NCBI GenBank assembly: GCA_947626775.1
Contig: CANQTL010000029.1
Location: forward strand, 1-42,316
DNA length: 42,316 nucleotides
From: an uncultured Lachnospiraceae bacterium
Lineage (GTDB): Bacteria > Bacillota > Clostridia > Lachnospirales > Lachnospiraceae
Direction: 5' to 3'
The position numbers were made by a program, and so were the translations under genes. A model generated the notes under the pieces. The model saw only the letters and a program-made list of their open reading frames with translations, made no database searches and was not told the origin of the DNA. Positions 28,473-37,636 of this stretch are shown here, piece by piece. Every line of letters begins with the position of its first letter. Position 1 is the first letter of the stretch.

Positions 28473-29281
28473 AACTCTTATTCACAGATCTGGACGGAAC
28501 GCTCTTAAACAACGACAGCGAAGTGTCTGCGGGCACAAAAGATTTTCTGAATCGGTTTCTCGCCGCGGGAAACAGGCTCATCCTCTCTTCCGGGCGGCCT
28601 CTTCACAGCATTCTGGAAGTCAAGCAGAGCGCCGGTCTTACACAGTCCGGCATTCTTCTGATCTGTGACAACGGCACGCACATCTATGACTGTGACAGCG
28701 GTCGGACGATCCTGGGGAAAAGACTGCCTCTGTCCTGCGTGTCCCGGCTGCAGGAACAGGCGGAGAAATACGGTCTGCACATCCATACTTACCGCGAAGG
28801 CGCAGTGGTCTCCCCCGCGGAGGACGAAGAAATCAAGTACTATCGCAGGCGCGTCCATCTGCCGCTCATCGTCTCACCCGTCCTGTCCCAGGCATTGAGC
28901 GAAGGCCCCTACAAAATGCTCGTCATCAGTCTGGACGATCCCGACAGGCTGGAAGCCTTCCGCCTGAGCATCTCGGATTGGGCCACGGGAAAGATCCAAA
29001 CCATCTACTCCAACAGTATGTATCTGGAACTCTTCGACTGGGACGGCGGCAAGGGCAATGCCCTCCGTTTCGTCTGCAGCTACTTCGGCGTGCCGCTGTC
29101 CGACGCCTACGCGGCGGGAGACGCCGAAAACGACATCTCCATGATCGAGGCCGCCGGCTGCGGCATCGCCATGCAAAACGCGCCCGACAAAGTCAAAAAA
29201 GCCGCCGATATCGTCACCCGTCTGGACAACGATAAGGACGGCCTCGCCGTCTGTATGACAGAACTGCTCGGGACGCTCTGA
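28469..29281 (+). CDS. Cof-type HAD-family hydrolase
   Basis: 270 aa. HAD motif I FTDLDGTLL carries nucleophile Asp7 and Asp9, motif II is ILSSGRPL, and motifs III/IV are KGNAL and AAGDAENDISMI. The cap region between motif II and III is of the C2B (Cof) type. It is probably a sugar-phosphate or FMN phosphatase, acting in the cytoplasm. Coupled to the PHP gene by a 4-nt overlap. Ends 5 nt before the convergent small gene. Confidence 0.92.
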   Translation: MKLLFTDLDGTLLNNDSEVSAGTKDFLNRFLAAGNRLILSSGRPLHSILEVKQSAGLTQSGILLICDNGTHIYDCDSGRTILGKRLPLSCVSRLQEQAEKYGLHIHTYREGAVVSPAEDEEIKYYRRRVHLPLIVSPVLSQALSEGPYKMLVISLDDPDRLEAFRLSISDWATGKIQTIYSNSMYLELFDWDGGKGNALRFVCSYFGVPLSDAYAAGDAENDISMIEAAGCGIAMQNAPDKVKKAADIVTRLDNDKDGLAVCMTELLGTL

Positions 29282-29285
29282 CGCC

Positions 29286-29543
29286 TCACGCCTCCACGAT
29301 CAGATATCGTCCGTCTCCCACCTCAAAAACTTCAGCAGCGGACAGAATTTCTTCCTCGTCCGCGCCCTCCATGTCTACGCCCTCCTCGTCAAAATACTCC
29401 CAGACCTCACGGACAGAGTCCACGACAACCGCCAGGCACTCTCCGAGAAAATCTTCGGCCTCCTCCGGCGTCTCCGCCACCCTCTGCGGAAAAAGCTGTT
29501 CCTGTTTTTCCAGGAAACATTTTAAAACGGCTTCATCATACAT
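29286..29543 (-). CDS. 85-aa acidic protein coupled to maf
   Basis: ATG 29543 shares its A with the maf stop (TAATG) and follows GAGGGGG; the longer start to 29576 runs inside maf. The product is very acidic and helical (MYDEAVLKCFLEKQEQLF ... EEAEDFLGECLAVVVDSV), ending in a beta segment (GDGRYLIVEA). I recognise no named domain. The coupling suggests that it is made with Maf. Confidence 0.6.
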   Translation of the reverse strand: MYDEAVLKCFLEKQEQLFPQRVAETPEEAEDFLGECLAVVVDSVREVWEYFDEEGVDMEGADEEEILSAAEVFEVGDGRYLIVEA

Positions 29544-30130
29544 TACAGCAGCCCCCTCTTCTTCAACTCCTGACACACCCTGCCCACCGGCAGGCCCACC
29601 ACATTGTTATAGTCCCCGCAGATTCCCTGAATATGCGCGGCGCACAGCCCCTGTATCGCATAGGCGCCCGCCTTGTCCATGGGTTCGCCGCTGTCCACAT
29701 ACTCCTGAATCTCATCATCCGTCATGGGGTACATGGTCACATCCGTACACTCGCTGAACGTGCAGTACATCGGTGATACGCCGCGGTTTTTCCACGCCAG
29801 CGTCACACCGGTATACACCTGATGGCTGCTGCCCTGAAGACGCGAGAGCATCCGCTTCGCATCCTCCCTGTCCTTCGGTTTGCCGAGAATCTCACCCCAG
29901 CAGGACACCACCGTATCCGCACCGATCACGGTGAAGTCCTCTTTTCCTTCCTCCGTCAATCTGCCGCACACATCCACCGCTTTCTGATAGGAAAGTTCTT
30001 CCACGACCTCCTGCGGTTCGGTTTTGGTAACTTTCTCCTCGACTGTGCTCGGCACTACCTTGAAAGACAGACCGACCTGTCTCAGCAATTCCTTTCTTCT
30101 CGGCGACGCCGACGCCAGATACAACTTCAT
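29543..30130 (-). CDS. maf: Maf-family nucleoside triphosphate pyrophosphatase
   Basis: 195 aa, opening with LASASPRRKELL (the Maf signature) followed by VIGADTVVSCWG with the catalytic Asp and a C-terminal GDYNNVVGLPVGRV. It hydrolyses non-canonical or surplus nucleoside triphosphates (dTTP/UTP/CTP types) to monophosphate and is linked to septum inhibition. It is the fifth gene of the minus-strand cluster, about 40 nt downstream of ppk1. Confidence 0.93.
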   Translation of the reverse strand: MKLYLASASPRRKELLRQVGLSFKVVPSTVEEKVTKTEPQEVVEELSYQKAVDVCGRLTEEGKEDFTVIGADTVVSCWGEILGKPKDREDAKRMLSRLQGSSHQVYTGVTLAWKNRGVSPMYCTFSECTDVTMYPMTDDEIQEYVDSGEPMDKAGAYAIQGLCAAHIQGICGDYNNVVGLPVGRVCQELKKRGLL

Positions 30131-30169
30131 ACGATCTTCGTTCCTTTCTCTTCTCTGCAGCCCCGCGCC

Positions 30170-32293
30170 TTACCCTTCATGGTGTGTCTCCGGAATAAAG
30201 ACGCGTCCGCTGCCGACGTTCTTCTCCGCTCTGGCGAGTTCCTTCGCCTCCAGAGCAAACTGCAGCTGCGCGTTGAACGCCTCCCTGCCGCGCTTCTCTT
30301 TTTTCTCATAGCTGCCGTCCGGTTTTAACAGGGAGGCTTTGGCCGTGTCTTTCAGCTGGTACTCCAAAATATGGCGCAGCCGCTCCTGCAGTTCCTGTTT
30401 CTCCACAGGAAAGAGGATCTCCACGCGGCGCTCCAGGTTCCTGGGCATCCAGTCCGCGCTGGCGCAGTAGTACTCCGGCTTGCCGTCGTTCTCGAAATAG
30501 AAGATCCTCGCGTGCTCCAGATAGTTGCCCACAATGGAACGCACGGTGATATTCTCGCTCACGCCCGGAATGCCGGTCCTGAGACAGCAGATGCCGCGGA
30601 TGATCAGATCGATCTTTACGCCTGCCGCCGACGCGGCGTAGAGCGCCTCTATGATATCCTTATCGCACAGCGAGTTGATCTTTGCGATGATGCGCGCCGC
30701 CCTGCCCTGCTGCGCGTACTCTTTTTCCCGTCCGATCAGGCGTAAGAACCTGTCTTTCAGCCACAGCGGCGCCAGAGACAGCTTGTTCCAGCTGCGCGGC
30801 TCGGAGTAACCGGAGAGCATGTTAAACACGGCGGTCGCGTCCTCTCCGATGGCCTCCGAACAGGTGAAAAGGCCGATGTCCGTGTACAGTTTCGCCGTGG
30901 AATCGTTATAGTTGCCGGTTCCGAGATGGACATAGCGACGGATGCCGTTCTCCTCTCTTCTGACCACCAGCGTAATCTTGCTGTGGGTTTTGAGGCCCAC
31001 CAGTCCGTAGATGACATGGCAACCGGCCTTCTCCAGCTTCTTCGCCCAGACGATGTTATTTTCCTCGTCGAAGCGCGCCTTCAGTTCTACCAGCACCGAG
31101 ACCTGTTTGCCGTTGTCCGCCGCCTGCTCCAGCGCCGCTACGATCGGCGAATTGCCACTGACGCGGTAGAGCGTCTGCTTGATGGCCAGCACGTCCGGAT
31201 CCTTCGCCGCCTGTCTGACGAAACTTACCACGGGCTCAAAAGTCTGATAGGGATGGTGCATCAGGATATCGCCCTCTCTGATCTTCGCAAACAGATCCGC
31301 TCCTTCCGGCAGTTCCGGCACAGGCTGCGGCTTCGGGTAGCCGTGCTCCCGCAGATCGTCGAAGCCCTCCATGCCGTACATTTTCATAAGAAACGTCAGA
31401 TCTAACGGTCCGCTGATCGTGTAGATGTCCTCCGGTTCGATTTCCAGTTCTTCGCGGAGCAGCCGAAGCAGCTTCTCGTCGATCCCCGTCTCCACCTCCA
31501 GGCGGATCACATGCCCCCGCTGCCTCTTCTTCAGCTGCCTCTCAATCTCTAAGAGCAGATCCTCCGCCTCGTCCTCCTCGATGGTGAGATCCGCGTTTCT
31601 CATAATACGGAACGGATAACTGCACACAATATCGTAGTTGAGGAACAGTTTCCGAATGTTGCGCTCGATCACTTCCTCCAGCAGGATGATTTTCGTCGTC
31701 TGATCGCCCGGTATCGTCACGATGCGGGACAGGACGCTGGGCACCTGCACGGTGGCAAACTCCAGCTCGCCGTCCCCGTTCTTCTTCCGCATCAGCGCGC
31801 CCAGATTGAGGGATTTGTTACGAATCAGCGGAAAAGGTCTTGAGGAGTCCACCGCCATCGGCGTCAGAACAGGATACACGTTGTCCGCAAAATAGCGGTC
31901 CACATACTCCCCTTCCTCCTTCGTCAGATCCTCGTGATGCCTGACAATACGGATACCATGTTCCGCAAGCTGCGGCATGAGGGACCGGTTATATACGCCG
32001 TACTGCTGCTGGACCAGCCTGTGCGTCTCCTCGATCACCGCGCCAAGCTGCTCCTTCACCGTCATGCCGGCGATATCTTTTTTCTTGTATCCCGCATGCG
32101 CCATATCCTTCAGGGACGCCACCCGGATCATAAAAAATTCGTCCAGATTGGAGGCGGTGATGCTCAGGAATTTCAGCCGTTCAAAGAGCGGGTTGTTCCT
32201 GTCCCTCGCCTCGTCGAGCACTCTTTTGTCGAAGAGCAGCCAGCTCAGCTCTCTGTTGGTGTAGTATTCGTCTCTGGAAAAGTCCGTCTTCAA
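30170..32293 (-). CDS. ppk1: Polyphosphate kinase 1
   Basis: 707 aa from TTG 32293, chosen because GGGGGAAGGAAAG lies before it and it begins 16 nt after the ppx stop. The longer frame to 32356 overlaps ppx and has no ribosome binding site. N-terminal ELSWLLFDKRVL and ASNLDEFFMIRVASLK are PPK1 signatures; the catalytic part has HHPYQTFEPV, AIKQTLYRVSG, ELKARFDEENNI and GLKTHSKITLVVRR with the phosphorylated His. It makes polyphosphate from ATP. It is co-transcribed with ppx, the opposing enzyme. Confidence 0.95.
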   Translation of the reverse strand: MKTDFSRDEYYTNRELSWLLFDKRVLDEARDRNNPLFERLKFLSITASNLDEFFMIRVASLKDMAHAGYKKKDIAGMTVKEQLGAVIEETHRLVQQQYGVYNRSLMPQLAEHGIRIVRHHEDLTKEEGEYVDRYFADNVYPVLTPMAVDSSRPFPLIRNKSLNLGALMRKKNGDGELEFATVQVPSVLSRIVTIPGDQTTKIILLEEVIERNIRKLFLNYDIVCSYPFRIMRNADLTIEEDEAEDLLLEIERQLKKRQRGHVIRLEVETGIDEKLLRLLREELEIEPEDIYTISGPLDLTFLMKMYGMEGFDDLREHGYPKPQPVPELPEGADLFAKIREGDILMHHPYQTFEPVVSFVRQAAKDPDVLAIKQTLYRVSGNSPIVAALEQAADNGKQVSVLVELKARFDEENNIVWAKKLEKAGCHVIYGLVGLKTHSKITLVVRREENGIRRYVHLGTGNYNDSTAKLYTDIGLFTCSEAIGEDATAVFNMLSGYSEPRSWNKLSLAPLWLKDRFLRLIGREKEYAQQGRAARIIAKINSLCDKDIIEALYAASAAGVKIDLIIRGICCLRTGIPGVSENITVRSIVGNYLEHARIFYFENDGKPEYYCASADWMPRNLERRVEILFPVEKQELQERLRHILEYQLKDTAKASLLKPDGSYEKKEKRGREAFNAQLQFALEAKELARAEKNVGSGRVFIPETHHEG

Positions 32294-32309
32294 CTTTCCT
32301 TCCCCCTTC

Positions 32310-33839
32310 TCAATCCTTCTGTCTGATGACCGGACGCACACTGTATACTTCCTCAAAAAATTCCGCCCGCTTTGCGAACAGCCCTTTCTCCAGCGTGATG
32401 TCCAGCGAGGAATCCACCGTGATGATAAGCTGTTCGTCCCTGAGCGTCGTCCTGACGTCCTTAAACTTCTGCTTGTGACTTCGATCCAGGCCGTTGGCGA
32501 TCTTTAAGATCGCGCTGAGCTTCGCGATCGTCATATAATCCTTCTGGGTGAGGGCGCGGTCCTGCCCCATGGCCTCATAGTAATCGAAATCCATGTGATT
32601 GTACTTGACCACGTTCGCCACGATCTCCCGCTCCACGTGGGACAGGCCGATGATCTCCGTGGACATGATAATATTGTAGGAACACTCGCCCAGATTCACC
32701 AGACTGATATATTTGCCGCAATCGTGCAAGAGCGTGGCGATGCGCAGAAGCAGCCGCTCTCTCCTGCCGAGTCCGTGCACTTTCTTCATGCTGTCATAGA
32801 TCGTCAGCGCGATCTTCTCAAGCGTCTCGCTTCTTCGTCTGCTGCCCATATAGCGCTTGCTGATATTGCGCGCACAGGCGACGATATCCTGCTCGAAATC
32901 GTGATCCGGCTTGATCAGTTTCGCAGTCTCCCCGTACTCGTATGCGATACCGTCGCAGAGCGTGACGCCCGGCACCCAGATCAGCTTCGCGTCCATCACT
33001 TTCGCAATTCGGTTGATGAGCACGCTGGATATAAACAATAACGGCACATTCTCCTCCGGCATGTCCAGGATGCGCGACACCTCCTGCACGGACTTGACGC
33101 GCATACGCTCAAGAAATTTCTCCATGGCGGAGGCCTCCACGCTGTTCTGCTCCAACCCCGCCACATTCCTGCCGATAATGGCCGAGACATAGTCGTCCAC
33201 CACGATGATATTCTCAATGATCTTATCTTTCAGATACAGCTTTTTAAATACCGCCAGCTGGGAGCTGACGATCTCGTCCAGCATTCCCTCGTTCTGCTCA
33301 GGCCGGATATTCAGTCTGCCGAGACGGTCCTGCAGACGCAGCACGCCCAGGCGCAGATTCTGTGTCGTTATCAGCGTGTCTTTGTCAAACAGGGACACCT
33401 GGATACTGCCGCCGCCAATGTCCACGATGGCCGTGCCCTTCTCGATCACCTTGTTGAAATCGTCTCCGATAGAGGCGATGGCCTTGTAGTTGAGGAAGCG
33501 CTGCTCCGAATTGCTCAGCACCTCTATGCTGATGCCCGTGCGCTGGGCGATTTGATCCAGCACGATGACTCTGTTTTTCGTCTCCCGAAAAGCGCTGGTG
33601 CCGTAGGCCTTATACTGATCTACCCTGTAGCTTTTCATGATCTCGCTGTAGTCGCGCAGTACCCTGCACAGTTCGTCCACCCGCTCGTTGCTGATCTTGC
33701 CCGTGACGAAGGTATCCGTTCCGAGATCGATGCGGTGTCTGATGTGATCGATCTCCCGGATGCCGCCTTTCGCGGATATTTCAAATATTTTCATGGCCAG
33801 CTCATAGGAGCCGACGTCTATCGCCGCAAATGTCTTCAT
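32310..33839 (-). CDS. ppx: Exopolyphosphatase, Ppx/GppA family with HD domain
   Basis: 509 aa from ATG 33839; the upstream extension to 34019 is arginine-rich antisense-type sequence. The N-terminal actin-like ATPase folds show AAIDVGSYELAMKIFE, YGTSAFRETKN and AIVDIGGGSIQVSLF. The C-terminal third is an HD domain (ATLLHDCGKYISL). It removes phosphate from polyphosphate ends or hydrolyses pppGpp. It lies between the DUF815 ATPase and ppk1. Confidence 0.93.
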   Translation of the reverse strand: MKTFAAIDVGSYELAMKIFEISAKGGIREIDHIRHRIDLGTDTFVTGKISNERVDELCRVLRDYSEIMKSYRVDQYKAYGTSAFRETKNRVIVLDQIAQRTGISIEVLSNSEQRFLNYKAIASIGDDFNKVIEKGTAIVDIGGGSIQVSLFDKDTLITTQNLRLGVLRLQDRLGRLNIRPEQNEGMLDEIVSSQLAVFKKLYLKDKIIENIIVVDDYVSAIIGRNVAGLEQNSVEASAMEKFLERMRVKSVQEVSRILDMPEENVPLLFISSVLINRIAKVMDAKLIWVPGVTLCDGIAYEYGETAKLIKPDHDFEQDIVACARNISKRYMGSRRRSETLEKIALTIYDSMKKVHGLGRRERLLLRIATLLHDCGKYISLVNLGECSYNIIMSTEIIGLSHVEREIVANVVKYNHMDFDYYEAMGQDRALTQKDYMTIAKLSAILKIANGLDRSHKQKFKDVRTTLRDEQLIITVDSSLDITLEKGLFAKRAEFFEEVYSVRPVIRQKD

Positions 33840-33861
33840 ACCCCGTCCTCTCCGTCTCCGC

Positions 33862-35154
33862 TCAATGCTGCTCTCCGCCCTGTCCCCGCAGATAGTCGAT
33901 AAACTGCTGCGCGGTTCTGCCCGACAGCCCGCCGTGCGCCAGCTCCCACTTGGACGCCTCCGCGAACAGTTCCTCCTTGTCCATCGCGACGCCGTATCGC
34001 GCCGCCAGCCCGCTGACAATCTCCTGGAACTGCTTCTTGTCCGGCCCGCCGAAGTAGATCGTCACGCCGAAGCGGTATACCAGGGACAGCTTCTCCTGCA
34101 CGGTGTCCCCCGCGTGCATGTCCTGTCGGACCTCCTCCTTGTCGCTGTAGTTCTCCCGTATCAGATGCCGCCTGTTGGAAGTCGCATAGATCAGCACATT
34201 GTTCGGTCTCTTCTCCAGGCCGCCCTCGATCAGCGCTTTCAGGTACTTGTACTCCGTCTCGAACTCCTCGAAGCTCAGGTCGTCCATATAGATGATGAAC
34301 TTATAATTCCTGTTCTTCACCTGAGCGATCACATCGTTTAAGTCCTGAAACTGGTGCTTATAGATCTCGATGATGCGCAGTCCCTTATCATAATACTCGT
34401 TGGCGATCGCTTTGATGCTGGTGGATTTGCCCGTACCCGCGTCGCCGAACAGAAGACAGTTGTTCGCCTTCCTGCCCTCGACGAAAGCGTCCGTGTTGTC
34501 CGTCAGCTTCTTCTTGGGAATCTCATAGCCGATCAGATCGCTCAGCTGTACATGGGAGATATTGCGGATCGGCTCGATCCTTGCCCCCTCGTCGGTATGT
34601 GCCACGCGGAACGCTTTATGTAAACCAAATTTCCCTACGCCGTACTCGCGGTAGAACTCAGCCAGCAGCGCTTTCATCTCCCAGGCGTTCTCTGTCACCG
34701 CGAACTTTTCCGCCAGGCGGCAGATGCGGTTCCTGATCCGCGTGCTGTAAATCCTGCTCGCGGACACTCCGCCCTGATAGTCGAGAACCACCCCGAACTC
34801 CGGCGCTTTCAGCACGTCCATCATCTCTGTAAAATCATAGTCGAACAGCTCCTTAAAAATCGCGATATCGTGCAGGACGAGCTGGTTGATGCTTCCCTCC
34901 GTCTCTCCCCGCAGCTCGCACGGCACGCTGTAGCTGTTCTCATTATTCACGAGCAGATCCGTCAGGTAACAGTGCCACAAATTCCCCGAAAAGCCATACA
35001 CCGCCGCCATCTCCAACAGCCTGTGCATGCAGTCGAAAAAAAGCGGTCTCGCCGTGACGTCCCCGGAGCGGTAGCGCTCCATCAGACTTACCATGTCATG
35101 CAGGATCTGTCCGTTTTCAAACTCTCTGTATACGATCAGTTCTTCTTCTCTCAT
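33862..35154 (-). CDS. DUF815-family AAA ATPase
   Basis: 430 aa. The ATPase part contains Walker A GDAGTGKST, Walker B FIIYMDDLSFEEFE and a sensor VLIYATSNRRHL, in the arrangement of DUF815 proteins. The 190-residue N-terminal region is helical and of unknown role. The family is widespread and uncharacterised. It is followed 22 nt later by ppx, and preceded 35 nt by pheA, so it belongs to the cluster. No substrate is suggested. Confidence 0.88.
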   Translation of the reverse strand: MREEELIVYREFENGQILHDMVSLMERYRSGDVTARPLFFDCMHRLLEMAAVYGFSGNLWHCYLTDLLVNNENSYSVPCELRGETEGSINQLVLHDIAIFKELFDYDFTEMMDVLKAPEFGVVLDYQGGVSASRIYSTRIRNRICRLAEKFAVTENAWEMKALLAEFYREYGVGKFGLHKAFRVAHTDEGARIEPIRNISHVQLSDLIGYEIPKKKLTDNTDAFVEGRKANNCLLFGDAGTGKSTSIKAIANEYYDKGLRIIEIYKHQFQDLNDVIAQVKNRNYKFIIYMDDLSFEEFETEYKYLKALIEGGLEKRPNNVLIYATSNRRHLIRENYSDKEEVRQDMHAGDTVQEKLSLVYRFGVTIYFGGPDKKQFQEIVSGLAARYGVAMDKEELFAEASKWELAHGGLSGRTAQQFIDYLRGQGGEQH

Positions 35155-35189
35155 ATCGCTCCCTGCCTGTCTCCGTCTTACCGAAGATT

Positions 35190-36317
35190 CTAATAGTTCC
35201 CGAGGATCTTCATATTGCGGGCCTCCTCGCGCAGTCCTCTCAGCGCGTTCTTCACCGCGCCGTCCGCCAGATTTCCCTCAAAGTCGATGAAAAAGCGGTA
35301 CTCCCAGTTGCGCTCCTCAATCGGCCTGCTCTCGATCTTCGTCATGTTGAGATTGTTGTAGATAAAATGCGAGAGCATATGGTAGAGCGAACCGCTCTCG
35401 TGGGGCACTTCCAGGCAGATGCTCACCTTTTTCGCATCCTTTCTGAAAATCTTCTGGTTCGTGACGATGATAAATCTGGTAGAATTCGTCTCCGACTGGT
35501 TCACGCCCCGCTCCAGAATCTCCAGGCCATAAATCTTCGCAGCCTGCTCGCTGGCGATCGCCGCCTGTGTCGGATCGCCGTCCTCGCGCACCCTGCGCGC
35601 CGCGAACGCGTTGTTCTGCATACTGATCTGCCGCCAGCCGGCATGCGCGTTCAGATAGCGGGCGCTCTGCATGAGCGACTGCGGATGGGAGAGAACCGTT
35701 CTGATCTGCTCAAAATCTGTCCCCGGCAGCCCGATCAGACAGTGCTCGATCCGGATGATCTGCTCCGCCACAATATAGTTTTCGTACTCGACCAGCAGAT
35801 CGTAGATTTCGCTGACGATACCCGCCGTGGAGTTTTCGATCGGCAGCACCGCATAGTCCGCGCTGCCCTCCTCAATGGCGCACATGGCGTCCCGAAAGGT
35901 ATCCACATGAAAACAGTTTACGTTCTCCCCGAAATACCTGAGCATCGCCATGTGGGAGTAAGCTCCCTCCGCGCCCTGAAAGACCACCCGCGCGCGCGCC
36001 GTATCCAGCTCGTCCACCCCGATAAAAGGCAGCTTTGCCTGCGCGCCCTGTTCGGTCAGCTTATTGTACTGCAGTTTCCGGCTCATGGACATGATCTGCT
36101 CGAACAGTTCCTGTACGCCGTGGGCGTTGAAGTCGTTGTGCGTCAAGGCGCGCACGGCGCGCAGCTTCTCCTCCTCCCGGGTCTTATCCAGCACTTTTCT
36201 GCCCGTCTGTATCTTATAGTCGGCCACCTCAGAACAGATCGCCATGCGCTCCTCATAGAGCCCGACGATCTGCTCATCGATCCGGTCCAGCTTATCGCGC
36301 AATTCTGAGAGATCCAT
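35190..36317 (-). CDS. pheA: Bifunctional chorismate mutase/prephenate dehydratase (P-protein)
   Basis: 375 aa from ATG 36317 (AAGGAG 11-13 nt upstream). Residues 1-90 form an AroQ-type chorismate mutase (MDLSELRDKLDRIDEQIVGL). The prephenate dehydratase domain follows (VVFQGAEGAYSHMAM, LPIENSTAGIVSEIYDLL, NSTRFIIV), then an ACT domain (ESRPIEERNWEYRFFIDFEG) for feedback by phenylalanine. It converts chorismate to phenylpyruvate in phenylalanine synthesis. It is the first gene of the minus-strand cluster. Confidence 0.96.
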   Translation of the reverse strand: MDLSELRDKLDRIDEQIVGLYEERMAICSEVADYKIQTGRKVLDKTREEEKLRAVRALTHNDFNAHGVQELFEQIMSMSRKLQYNKLTEQGAQAKLPFIGVDELDTARARVVFQGAEGAYSHMAMLRYFGENVNCFHVDTFRDAMCAIEEGSADYAVLPIENSTAGIVSEIYDLLVEYENYIVAEQIIRIEHCLIGLPGTDFEQIRTVLSHPQSLMQSARYLNAHAGWRQISMQNNAFAARRVREDGDPTQAAIASEQAAKIYGLEILERGVNQSETNSTRFIIVTNQKIFRKDAKKVSICLEVPHESGSLYHMLSHFIYNNLNMTKIESRPIEERNWEYRFFIDFEGNLADGAVKNALRGLREEARNMKILGNY

Positions 36318-36341
36318 ACAGTCTATTTCTCCTTGTATCAT

Positions 36342-36491
36342 AATGCCGCTTCGCGTCGCTTGTTTTTCTTATGCCTTCCATGACTCGCAAGCTCGCGCTG
36401 TCGCGCTCCCCGCTCTGCTTCGCAGACCGCTTGCTCGTTAAGAGGTGCATGAAAAACAAATGCCGCTTCGCGTCGCTTGTTTTTCTTATGC
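36342..36491. repeat. Two perfect copies of a 33-nt repeat upstream of pheA
   Basis: The 33-nt sequence beginning AATGCCGCTTCGCGTCGCTT occurs identically at 36342-36374 and 36459-36491. The second copy is also flanked by an inverted repeat: AAGAGGTGCAT (from 36440) against ATGCACCTCTT (to 36498). Between the copies is GC-rich sequence (36375-36438). No convincing gene is present; a 75-codon frame on the minus strand merely reads through the repeats. Looks like a small intergenic repeat element. Confidence 0.7.
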
Positions 36492-36519
36492 ACCTCTTAT
36501 ATACTATCGCAAATCCCAC

Positions 36520-36548
36520 TTGATAGCAAGCGAGTTTGCGCCTATAAT
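36520..36548 (+). promoter_or_regulatory. Promoter of the DUF5050 gene
   Basis: TTGATA (36520-36525) and TATAAT (36543-36548) are 17 nt apart, 50 nt before the ATG. Confidence 0.75.
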
Positions 36549-36598
36549 AAACTTATCGGAGAAGACTTTTCCGCGCACGACATACAATGGAGGCGAAC

Positions 36599-37636
36599 AT
36601 GAGCAGCAAGCTGAGAAACACCCTGATACTTTCCGTTATCGGCATTGTCCTCATACTGGCGATCACCGCGGTCGCCCTGAAGGGGAAGATCCCGCTGAAC
36701 GACGCGGGCACGACCGGCAACACGGCGGGCAATCTGAACAACAACGGCTATTTCTGCGAGTACGACGGCAGAGTCTACTTCGCCAACGCCTACGACAACT
36801 ATTCCGTCTACTCTATGAATCCCGACGAGACGGATATCCGCAAACTGCACAGCGGCGCTTCTTCCTTTCTCAATGCGGGCGGCGAGTACCTCTACTATGT
36901 CACCGCAGGCAACAAGGACACCGGGGGCGACAATTCTTTCCGCGGCGCCTACGGCATCTACCGCAGCAAATTAAACGGCAAGGGCGCTACGGGCATGGAC
37001 CGCTGCCATGTGGCCGCCATGCAGCTGTGCGGCAGTTACCTCTACTATGACAAGATCGACACCAAGACCTCCATCTCCCTGGAAAAGATCAGAATCGATA
37101 AAGAAGACAAACAGACGGTCAATCCGGCGGCTCTCATCAATCCGCACTGCTATGTGAACGGCGTCATCTACTACTGCGGAACGAGCGAAGATCACTATCT
37201 GTACGCGCTCAACACCGCTTCGGACACTGCCAGCGTCGTGTGGGAAGGGAATCTGTGGAACCCCGTCTATGCGGACGGCTATATCTACTATATGGATGTG
37301 GGAAACAATTACAGACTTTGCCGTTACTCGCTCTACGACGACGCTGCCCAGGTGCTGACCGAGGAGCGCGTGGATCTGTTTAACGTGTACGGCAGCTACA
37401 TCTATTATCAGACCAACTCCGAGTCTTCCCCGGCGCTGAAAAGAATGTATGTCGACGGCACTTCGCAGGAAACTGTCATGCAGGGGACATACCAGAACAT
37501 CAACATTACCTCTCAGTACGTATACTTCAACGCCTACGGCGCGCCGACGCCCGTCTACAGGACGAGCACCACGGGCCCCGTCAGCGTGACGACTTTCGAC
37601 GCGGGCATGCAGGCTGTCCTCACGGAGACAGATTAG
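36599..37636 (+). CDS. Membrane-anchored DUF5050 beta-propeller-like protein
   Basis: 345 aa from ATG 36599, which has GGAGG 6 nt upstream; an in-frame ATG at 36587 has none. A single N-terminal span (LILSVIGIVLILAITAVAL) anchors it, the rest outside. About six repeats of the kind GGEYLYYVTAGN / DGYIYYMDVG / GSYIYYQTN form the propeller blades of DUF5050. A sensing or binding role at the surface is usual guesswork; no catalytic residues are visible. Its 3' end overlaps the convergent folBK gene by 17 nt. Confidence 0.82.
   Translation: MSSKLRNTLILSVIGIVLILAITAVALKGKIPLNDAGTTGNTAGNLNNNGYFCEYDGRVYFANAYDNYSVYSMNPDETDIRKLHSGASSFLNAGGEYLYYVTAGNKDTGGDNSFRGAYGIYRSKLNGKGATGMDRCHVAAMQLCGSYLYYDKIDTKTSISLEKIRIDKEDKQTVNPAALINPHCYVNGVIYYCGTSEDHYLYALNTASDTASVVWEGNLWNPVYADGYIYYMDVGNNYRLCRYSLYDDAAQVLTEERVDLFNVYGSYIYYQTNSESSPALKRMYVDGTSQETVMQGTYQNINITSQYVYFNAYGAPTPVYRTSTTGPVSVTTFDAGMQAVLTETD

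Noticed and set aside
36292..36519. 75-codon minus-strand frame containing a repeated RKTSDAKRH peptide
   Set aside because: The peptide repeat is only the translation of the 33-nt DNA repeat; no ribosome binding site or independent support.
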